From contig NW_019773959.1 in the NCBI RefSeq assembly GCF_001039355.2, forward strand, positions 271,256 through 335,255: a DNA stretch of 64,000 bases. Reading direction: 5' to 3'. The notes under the pieces are model-generated. The model saw only the letters and a program-made list of their open reading frames with translations. It made no database searches and had not been told where the DNA came from. This stretch comes from Lingula anatina (lineage: Eukaryota; Brachiopoda; Lingulata; Lingulida; Lingulidae). Below are positions 61,386 to 64,000 of the stretch, piece after piece (the stretch's first letter is position 1; each line of letters opens with the position of its first letter). Made by a program: the position numbers and the translations under genes.

Positions 61386-63651
61386 TGAAACGGCTGTGAA
61401 TGCATAGATGATGAATAGTTTGCTTGATTGAAAATAATAAAACAACAATAAATTATATAATATAAATCTTTTAAGCAGATGCATATATTAGAAATAATGT
61501 AATTCTTTATGAAATATTTATGAAGACATAGAGGTCTTGGTGAGTGGGCAGTAATTTAAAACTAAATTATTTATATTTACAAGTGCAGGGTCGGGTCGGT
61601 CAATGGTTGGTGAGTGGGAGGAAATTTTATTCAAAGAAAATTCAATCAGGTGGGGGAAATCCCAGGTATGATACCTTTAAGCAGGGAATCTTTAGATCCA
61701 TAAAATGTATTTTAAATAAAATATCTATTTCGAATTTAGGTGAATAGTTTGAGTGCTCAGCATACCAAAGAACCAATCACGGCCAGAGTCGTCCAACAGA
61801 CTGGCGGGAAGGAAATCGAGTTGGGAGATCAGACCCTTCTCACACTACAGCATCAGATCGAAACCTGCCTTATTTCAGCCTCTCCAATATACGTTGATCC
61901 AAGCATCATTTTATCAAGGCTGCGCAGTCGTTCCCCCAGACAAAGCCATGTATCAAACAGCATAGATGCGAGGGACCCTACCATTTTACTGATTGAACAT
62001 ACATCTAAAGAGCAAACATCTAACAGGACGAGAGAGCAAAATGTCGGGAAGCACGGGGTTCCGGTGGTTCAGCGTCTCAGCAGAAAAAAACACATTAAAT
62101 CCAGCCCGAAAAACGGGACAAAAACACTGAAGGTACAACTTAAAATAGAGGAAAATAGTTATCGTAAATAACTAAATGATAAAACTTAAAGGGATAAGAA
62201 CTCTTTGTTTCAGCCAAAAAAATGAATTTTCCTGGAGTAAACAACAATTTTCCCATACTAACCAATGGTTAATGAACCCATTTTTACATTCAAAGTTAGT
62301 CCCTGGTTTTTTTCTAAAAAGTTTGGTTTTTTGTTAAAATCTCTTAAGAGATTTTAACAGAGTATAGCCATCAGTGGAGGTCACGTGGTCTGAAGACAAG
62401 CTCAGATATCAAAATAATAGCTATAACTGCTGTTTTTGTGGTAAAACAGAATATATTATATTTCTATGAGTTATTCACAATGTTTTTATTGTGAAATATA
62501 GATCTCGTACGAAGAGTTATTATCCCTTTAAGGTAATTATATGTTTCAGGTAAGAGATGAAGGATCATTGTGACCATATATGTCCCTCTCAGGTTAAGAG
62601 AACAATTTTAACTTACTAGTAATGTTTTAATTTAATATAGTGGTGTTTTTACATATTTTACAGGAGGCGGAATCTCAGCTCCCCAATCTGCTATCAGAAA
62701 AACGCACTGTAACCAAAGACAGTTTATCAAAAGTGCGAAAAGAAACACAGAGATATGAAGGAAAGAGAAGCAAAAATACTAAAAAGCCTGATATTCCAGT
62801 GGTTAAACACCTTAGTAGGGAAAAGATAAAGAACATTTCAGATAGGATCAAAGACCAGGTACGATCTAGAAAAGGAAATCTCAGAAATATTGGATACTTA
62901 ACGTCTGTTTCAAATTATTTTAAACATGCTCATGTTAAATGAATTGGATGGAATGGGCGACGTAAGGGTAAGAGACATAACAGGAGTCGGTGACATTTGG
63001 ACTTAATTTTCCTCTCGGTTTTAGAGAATAACTAACTAACTAACGTTTGAAATATGTAAAGTTAATCTACTGATATTCTTATTACAGATGGAGAAAAAGA
63101 AGTCCCTCAATCTACAATCAAAAAAACATGCCGTGACCAAAGTCAGCTTCTTAAACATGCAAAAGGACAAGAATTTCAAGGCAGCTGCCTCGGCAGATGA
63201 GAAGGACAATGACCTGTTTAACCTTTCTCTTGTATCCCAAGAAGCTATAATGGAAAATGGCTTTTTTCAGTTGTCCAAATATGATCCAACAAAAGAGACT
63301 GACGGTGTATCAAAAGTCCCCAAATCGAAGAAGAAGAAGCATGGAAATGGAAAGAAACCAACCATTTTGGTGAGAACATCTCTGCCCAAATACAAGTTCA
63401 TGACACAAAACTCGGAGGCATCACTTGCTGAAATACCAGCACCGAAAGTAACAGCTGTGGCCGACACCGAGCAACAGAGGTCCTTTAGTCCGACACTACC
63501 AACAGTGGTGAGCAAACCCGAATACAATGCCAAAGACCTCATCAATCAGAATGTGAAGAAAGAGGATCTGAGCCCTGTGTGTGAAGATCTAAATAGTGCC
63601 TCTATGGCCTCTGAACAAATAAAGATTAAACCTGCTTTGCCAGAAACTGAG
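58888..63651 (+). CDS. Unrecognised single-pass membrane protein with alternating 38-aa and 22-aa exon modules (11 exons, 628 aa, probably incomplete)
   Basis: Exons: 58888-59044, 59279-59311, 59549-59616, 59914-60027, 60187-60252, 60539-60652, 60816-60881, 61209-61322, 61740-62132, 62664-62858 and 63088-63651. All junctions are GT-AG and in frame. Residues 31-51 form a transmembrane helix (LILFVCFALGMMLAFFVAYV) followed by a very basic stretch, suggesting a cytoplasmic C-terminal side. Then come module B0 (64-86), A1 (87-124), B1 (125-146), A2 (147-184), B2 (185-206), A3 (207-244) and a degenerate B3 at the start of exon 9. Module A reads like PHVHVEQLRKLRD plus EICKHIIKVDKFQN. Module B reads like VHPLVKLYLKEWQNTRAV. 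Exons 9-11 are Lys/Ser-rich with a second repeat. No known domain was recognised. Exon 11 ends at a GTAAGC donor, so the gene likely continues; without splicing it would stop at 63714. Confidence 0.75.
59914..61322 (+). repeat. Tandem segmental duplication of the A/B exon pair with introns
   Basis: Exons A1, A2 and A3 (114 bp each) begin CCCCACNTTCAYGTTGAAC. Exons B1 and B2 (66 bp each) follow TTCACTGTAG acceptors and begin GTCCAYYCCCTAGTAAAGCT. Introns after the A exons also match (for example TGTGAATACTTAGACGAT against TGTGAATGCATAGATGAT), so the unit is genomic, about 630-670 bp. A2 and A3 are the most alike, implying the youngest duplication. Confidence 0.88.
61327..61384. repeat. (ATT)n microsatellite
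   Basis: About 19 units directly after exon A3. A short ATT run occupies the same place after exon A2 (60660-60680), so it expanded after the duplication. Confidence 0.92.
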
Positions 63652-63739
63652 GTAAGCAATTTAAGAAATGACACCCATCTTCTACTGTTAGCAGCTTTGC
63701 CTGCTCTGTTATAAGCGATGCATTAGATTTCATGAGTTA

Positions 63740-63996
63740 GGCTTCGTTCACATGCAATGTCTATTTTCTAAATTCTATTTTCTATTTGCGCTATCTTATG
63801 ATCACGGTCTGTGCCCTGAATATCCCGCCGCGTAATTACTGGCAGCGCGTGCCAGTTACTTATAGTAACTTATAGTAACTGGCTCGCGCTGCCAGTAATT
63901 ACGCGGCGGGATATCCAGGGCACAGACCGTGATCATAAGACATGCCGCAAATAGAAAATAGAATTTAGAAAATAGACATTGCATGTGAACGAAGCC
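63740..63996. mobile_element. 257-bp near-perfect palindromic MITE flanked by TTA
   Basis: Two arms of about 120 bp are near-exact reverse complements, starting GGCTTCGTTCACATGCAATG and meeting near 63868 at TTATAGTAACTTATAGTAA. TTA is present at 63737-63739 and 63997-63999. A 3-bp TTA duplication with GG-starting termini suits PIF/Harbinger-type MITEs. The arms are almost undiverged, suggesting recent insertion. Confidence 0.9.
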
Positions 63997-64000
63997 TTAT

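Noticed and set aside
1-64000. CRISPR arrays, rRNA and tRNA genes
   Set aside because: No spaced direct-repeat array, no rRNA core sequence and no tRNA T-loop box with a matching acceptor stem was seen; the tandem repeats present are satellites.

Overview
Eukaryotic nuclear DNA from an invertebrate animal. The window is AT-rich, with short protein-coding exons between GT-AG introns, AATAAA polyadenylation signals, microsatellites and many small inverted-repeat transposons. I infer a lophotrochozoan, most likely a mollusc, from the F-spondin architecture, the high apparent heterozygosity and the repeat style. No rRNA or tRNA gene, CRISPR array or prokaryotic operon was seen.

Layout. (1) 35-676, minus: 5' end of a multi-pass membrane protein that runs off the left edge. 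(2) 1093-2154, plus: ankyrin-repeat gene whose first exon was not found. (3) 2400-5695, minus: complete seven-exon mitochondrial tryptophanyl-tRNA synthetase (WARS2, 375 aa), convergent with the ankyrin gene. (4) 5917-29304, plus: ZFC3H1, the zinc-finger/HAT-repeat scaffold of the nuclear RNA exosome targeting (PAXT) pathway, head-to-head with WARS2 across about 220 bp. Counting each exon once, 35 exons give an open frame of 2004 aa. (5) 29305-33875: mostly non-coding, with one weak minus-strand gene candidate. (6) 33876-50181, plus: complete 17-exon F-spondin (935 aa): signal peptide, Reeler, Spondin_N, four thrombospondin type 1 repeats and two Kunitz domains. (7) 50182-58600: gene-poor, with a duplicated candidate 5' exon, a 34-bp minisatellite and a LINE remnant. 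(8) 58888-63651, plus: an unrecognised single-pass membrane protein gene built from alternating 38-aa and 22-aa exon modules followed by Lys-rich exons with a second internal repeat; it probably continues past the right edge.

Two points matter most. First, ZFC3H1 contains two large near-identical duplications (15410-18745 with 19019-22351, and 22361-24094 with 24096-25838), each bounded by a single N. Splicing both copies would hit a stop codon at or soon after each junction, while one copy of each gives a protein of the usual family length. This looks like an unmerged allelic contig (19018-24094), not biology. Second, the gene at 58888-63651 is the best candidate for something undescribed: all its repeat exons are phase 0, the flanking introns are also duplicated, and three CRE-like sites lie just upstream of its start.
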